From positions 1-17,582 of the forward strand of contig VXZL01000191.1 of NCBI GenBank assembly GCA_009845505.1: a stretch of 17,582 nucleotides of DNA, written 5' to 3'. Below the pieces are notes generated by a model, which saw only the letters and a list, made by a program, of their open reading frames with translations, was not told the DNA's origin and did no database searches. Position numbers and translations under genes: made by a program. Of this stretch, positions 14,806 through 17,582 are shown piece after piece. The number at the start of each line of letters is the position of its first letter. The stretch's first letter is position 1. Source of the DNA: Candidatus Poribacteria bacterium (GTDB lineage: Bacteria; Poribacteria; WGA-4E; WGA-3G).

Positions 14806-15648
14806 ATGATAAATTTTCTGTTTCTCGTCACCCTTTTAATATACTTAGCAGCAAGCATTTTTCACACCCTTTCGCTGGCTATCGGCAATCGGACTGAAGC
14901 CTCCGTAATTCGCCCAACTATCGAACGAATTGCTTTTTGGTGTACCATCATCGGTTTCGCCTTTTTGACCGTTTTTATCGCACTTTGGTGGCTACTGCAG
15001 GGGCATTTTCCGATGACACACTGGACCGACTCCATTGCTTTTTTCGCATGGGCGATCACGCTGATTTATCTACTCATTGTGCGTTTAACGCAGCTCCGCA
15101 CACTCGGCAGCTTCGTCATGCCGGTTGCTTTTATTGCGATACTCATTTCATATAGCTTCGCAACGCACACCGCTGCCCTCCCCGAACCCTTGCAAAACTA
15201 CTGGCTTCTGGCGCATACCTCACTTATTTTTCTTGCCTACGCCGCATTCATCGCCGCCTTTGGATTTGGGTTGATGTATCTGATAGCAGAGCGGAAAATT
15301 CGTAGAAAAGCGGATGCTCTTCTTGACAACCTTCTACCCTCTCTCGGTATTTCCGATGAACTTGGATATCGCTGCACGATTCTCGGCGTAATTCTGCTCA
15401 CAATGGGAGTTATTGTTGGAAGTCTCTGGACACAATATATCCGAGATGTGCCGTGGAGATGGATTGATGCGAAAGTGATCTCTACATTGGTGACGTGGCT
15501 TATCTATGTAGCGCAAATCGGTTGCCGCCAGTTTTGGGGATGGCACGGACGTAGAGCCGCCTACGCCGCAATCCTCGGGTTTGTTGCTGTTCTCTGTACC
15601 TATGTTGGTGTAGACCTCTTTTTAGACAGCATGCATACGTACCGGTAA
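14806..15648 (+). CDS. CcsA/HemX-like cytochrome c assembly family membrane protein
   Basis: This 280-residue integral membrane protein has about eight transmembrane helices, as in the CcsA/ResC/CcmC/HemX group that handles heme at the membrane. Candidate heme-ligand histidines are His137 in LLAHTSLIFLAY and His247 in FWGWHGRRAAY. Between them is the stretch GSLWTQYIRDVPWRWIDAK (205-223), which corresponds to the tryptophan-rich periplasmic WWD loop, although it is less tryptophan-rich than in true CcsA. The length and the position immediately before hemA match HemX of Bacillus-type hem operons, which modulates HemA levels; this favours a HemX-like role over cytochrome c synthetase, but both are possible. 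A weak AGGGA precedes the ATG. It is separated from hemA by 113 bases that hold a promoter. Confidence 0.85.
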   Translation: MINFLFLVTLLIYLAASIFHTLSLAIGNRTEASVIRPTIERIAFWCTIIGFAFLTVFIALWWLLQGHFPMTHWTDSIAFFAWAITLIYLLIVRLTQLRTLGSFVMPVAFIAILISYSFATHTAALPEPLQNYWLLAHTSLIFLAYAAFIAAFGFGLMYLIAERKIRRKADALLDNLLPSLGISDELGYRCTILGVILLTMGVIVGSLWTQYIRDVPWRWIDAKVISTLVTWLIYVAQIGCRQFWGWHGRRAAYAAILGFVAVLCTYVGVDLFLDSMHTYR

Positions 15649-15684
15649 TGTAAAGCAGGTGTGTGGATAGACTGAATTCTAAAT

Positions 15685-15713
15685 TTGACACGACCCCTAA
15701 TATGTGATATAAT
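15685..15713 (+). promoter_or_regulatory. Consensus sigma-70 promoter for hemA
   Basis: TTGACA (15685-15690), a 17-base spacer and TATAAT (15708-15713) match the consensus at every position. The start of transcription would be near 15720, giving a leader of about 42 bases before the hemA ATG. The committed step of heme synthesis thus has its own strong promoter, separate from the hemB unit. Confidence 0.85.
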
Positions 15714-15761
15714 TTACCAAATGTACGCGTGTTCACCTTGTTTAACTTTTCTTGAAAAAAA

Positions 15762-17063
15762 ATGAACCAGCTTGTCTCCGTCGGAACCAGCCATCATGTT
15801 GCTCCCATTGAGTTTAGGGAGAAGTTGGCGTTTTCCGAAGAACAACTTATTGAATCCCTCCAACGCTTGTGCGAATCTGATCAGGTTCAAGAGGCAGTGA
15901 TTCTCTCTACCTGTAACCGGGTGGAACTTTATGCGGTTGCGCATGCAATTCGAAATGCTGATGCAGCCGCCAAAATGCTCCTTGAGTTTCTTGCCCAATT
16001 CCATCAGATGCGCGTCGAATCGCTCAAGAAATGGTGCTATCTCCACCATAACCTTGAGACGATCCAGCATCTCTTCAGAGTGACATCGAGCCTTGATTCT
16101 ATGGTCGTCGGTGAGTCCCAAATATTGGGGCAAATCAAAACCGCTTACGACCTTTCGCGTTCATCGGGTGCTGTAGGCTCTATCCTCAATCGGCTTTTCA
16201 CCAAAGCCTTTAGTGTTGGTAAACGCGTCCGTTCCGAGACAGCAATCACTACGGGTGCTGTCTCTATTAGTTACGCCGCTGTTGAACTCGCCAAGAAAAT
16301 TTTTAATACGCTTGAAGGCAAAACTGTCGCGATTCTTGGAGCCGGTGAAATGAGTGAACTGACTGCGAAGCATCTTGTTGCGAATGGTGTTTCCAAGGTC
16401 ATCGTTGCAAACCGCACTTATACGCGCGCCGTCAAAGTCGCCGAGAAGTTTAACGGAACACCTCTCCCTTATGATAGCAACCTTGATTTCCTCATGGATG
16501 CAGATATTGTCATCAGTTCTACGGATGCACCGTATTATCTCATCAATCGACAACCCCTTGCGGACATCATGCGCAGACGCAAGCACCGATATATGTTTCT
16601 CATTGACATTGCAGTGCCACGCGATATTGACCCCGACGTGAGTAAGGTTGATCATGCTTTCCTATACAATATTGATGACCTTGAAGCTGTTGTTGCCTCC
16701 AACCTCCAAGACAGACAGCAAGAAGCCGTCCAGGCAGAACGGATCGTCACTGAAGAAGCCAAACGGTTCTACAACCAATTACAAGTCTTTCAGGTTAATC
16801 CTACAATTAAGGCAATCCATCAGCAGTTTCGGCAGGTCGCTGATAGCGAATTGCAAGCGTGCTTCTACAAAACAACACTCTCCGATCAGCAGGAGGCTGC
16901 TATCACCTCTATGACGCAGGCTATCGTTAAAAAACTGCTCCATCATCCCATGCAAAATCTCCGATGTGCTGTCAACGATGGTGATGCCGATCACGCGCAA
17001 TATGTCCAAGCCTTACAAGAACTGTTTGAACTGGATGTTAACGATGATAATTCGGAGTTGTAG
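15762..17063 (+). CDS. hemA: Glutamyl-tRNA reductase
   Basis: HemA reduces glutamyl-tRNA with NADPH to glutamate-1-semialdehyde, the committed and usually regulated step of the C5 pathway. The 433-residue length is normal. Visible motifs are VGTSHHVAPIEFRE at the N-terminus, the nucleophile Cys51 in STCNRVELYA, His103 and the GES motif in SSLDSMVVGESQILGQIK, and the NADPH motif VAILGAGEMSELTAKHL (189-205). The C-terminal dimerisation helix with long charged stretches is present. The ATG at 15762 follows an A-rich stretch without a clear Shine-Dalgarno sequence, odd for a gene behind such a strong promoter. hemC follows after 52 bases. A conserved Arg-rich FxxK degradation signal at the extreme N-terminus is not seen. 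Confidence 0.97.
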   Translation: MNQLVSVGTSHHVAPIEFREKLAFSEEQLIESLQRLCESDQVQEAVILSTCNRVELYAVAHAIRNADAAAKMLLEFLAQFHQMRVESLKKWCYLHHNLETIQHLFRVTSSLDSMVVGESQILGQIKTAYDLSRSSGAVGSILNRLFTKAFSVGKRVRSETAITTGAVSISYAAVELAKKIFNTLEGKTVAILGAGEMSELTAKHLVANGVSKVIVANRTYTRAVKVAEKFNGTPLPYDSNLDFLMDADIVISSTDAPYYLINRQPLADIMRRRKHRYMFLIDIAVPRDIDPDVSKVDHAFLYNIDDLEAVVASNLQDRQQEAVQAERIVTEEAKRFYNQLQVFQVNPTIKAIHQQFRQVADSELQACFYKTTLSDQQEAAITSMTQAIVKKLLHHPMQNLRCAVNDGDADHAQYVQALQELFELDVNDDNSEL

Positions 17064-17115
17064 GTAAATCTATACCTCGGTCATTACACACCCCTTTAAG
17101 TCACAAGGAACTTTG

Positions 17116-17582
17116 ATGCAGAACTCGCTTACAATCGGCACACGTGGTAGTCAACTCGCGCGCTGGCAAGCACAATTCGTTAGAAATCAATTGGAAACCC
17201 ATTTTCCGAATCTTGAAGTCCATATAGAGGTCATCAAAACCACTGGGGACACCAATCCAGAGGCTTCACTCCTTGGGCTCGGTAAAGGGGTATTTACCAA
17301 AGAGATAGAAGACGCGCTCTTGACGCGGGACATTGACATCGCAGTCCATAGTTTGAAGGATCTTCCGACAGAGCTGCCACAAGGTCTCTGCATCGCTGCT
17401 ATTCCAGAGCGAGAGGATCCCCGAGATGTGCTTATCACTGCTACGGGATTCCCCTTGGAAGATTTGCTCGGTGGTGCAAAGATCGGCACTACAAGTCCAC
17501 GTCGGAAGGCGCAACTTCTGGGTATGCGTCCGAATCTGCGGGTCGTTGATGTCCGAGGGAACATTGATACGCGGTTACGCAA
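17116..17582 (+). CDS. hemC: Hydroxymethylbilane synthase, 5' part (cut by window end)
   Basis: HemC (porphobilinogen deaminase) joins four porphobilinogen units into hydroxymethylbilane. Only the first 155 codons are in the window and there is no stop codon, because the gene runs past position 17582. The N-terminal motif LTIGTRGSQLARWQA, IKTTGDTN (40-47), GKGVFTKEIEDALL, and SLKDLPTELP (79-88) with the catalytic Asp82 are typical, as is IGTTSPRRKAQL (123-134) and VVDVRGNIDTRL, whose arginines bind the pyrrole acid groups. The Cys that carries the dipyrromethane cofactor lies beyond the window. The ATG at 17116 has AAGGA six bases upstream. It continues the hemA transcript. Confidence 0.96.
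   Translation, partial: MQNSLTIGTRGSQLARWQAQFVRNQLETHFPNLEVHIEVIKTTGDTNPEASLLGLGKGVFTKEIEDALLTRDIDIAVHSLKDLPTELPQGLCIAAIPEREDPRDVLITATGFPLEDLLGGAKIGTTSPRRKAQLLGMRPNLRVVDVRGNIDTRLR

Overview
The window reads as bacterial chromosome of moderate GC, with protein families and intergenic habits I associate with Candidatus Poribacteria or a related uncultured lineage: an Uma2-type nuclease, a Gfo/Idh/MocA oxidoreductase, a D-aminoacylase-like amidohydrolase, a tetrapyrrole cluster, and scattered small palindromes and heptamer repeats. This placement is an inference from gene content; there is no rRNA or other marker gene here. Sigma-70 style promoters are unusually clear: three have TTGACA, a 17-base spacer and a -10 close to TATAAT.

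Left part (1-3362): a small membrane-anchored coiled-coil protein sits one base upstream of rtcB (RNA ligase). Downstream of rtcB is a 458-base gene-free stretch with a degenerate heptamer repeat, a textbook sigma-54 promoter, a stretch that could encode a short structured RNA ending in a T-run, and a separate sigma-70 promoter. The latter drives a RelE/ParE-type toxin-antitoxin pair whose antitoxin is unusually long and built from two similar halves.

Middle part (3366-8166): a minus-strand operon encodes a D-aminoacylase-like amidohydrolase and a mercuric-reductase-like flavoprotein. Facing away from it on the plus strand are a lipoprotein and a Gfo/Idh/MocA oxidoreductase lacking the usual catalytic lysine. 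Divergent promoters lie between the two arms.

Right part (8205-17582): a tetrapyrrole cluster. A secreted or lipid-anchored protein overlaps hemB by four bases, then come hemL, a polyprenyl diphosphate synthase, a two-module precorrin-2 dehydrogenase/ferrochelatase-like protein, an Uma2 nuclease with a repeat tail, a CcsA/HemX-like membrane protein, hemA (with its own consensus promoter) and the first 155 codons of hemC, cut by the window end. HemA makes glutamate-1-semialdehyde, HemL converts it to 5-aminolevulinate, HemB to porphobilinogen and HemC to hydroxymethylbilane. The SirC-like protein would serve the siroheme branch, the CcsA-like protein heme handling or cytochrome c assembly, and the prenyl synthase quinone or lipid-carrier tails. 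The best candidates for something undescribed are the sigma-54 unit beside rtcB, the duplicated SirC with a palindrome inside its reading frame, and the duplicated antitoxin.
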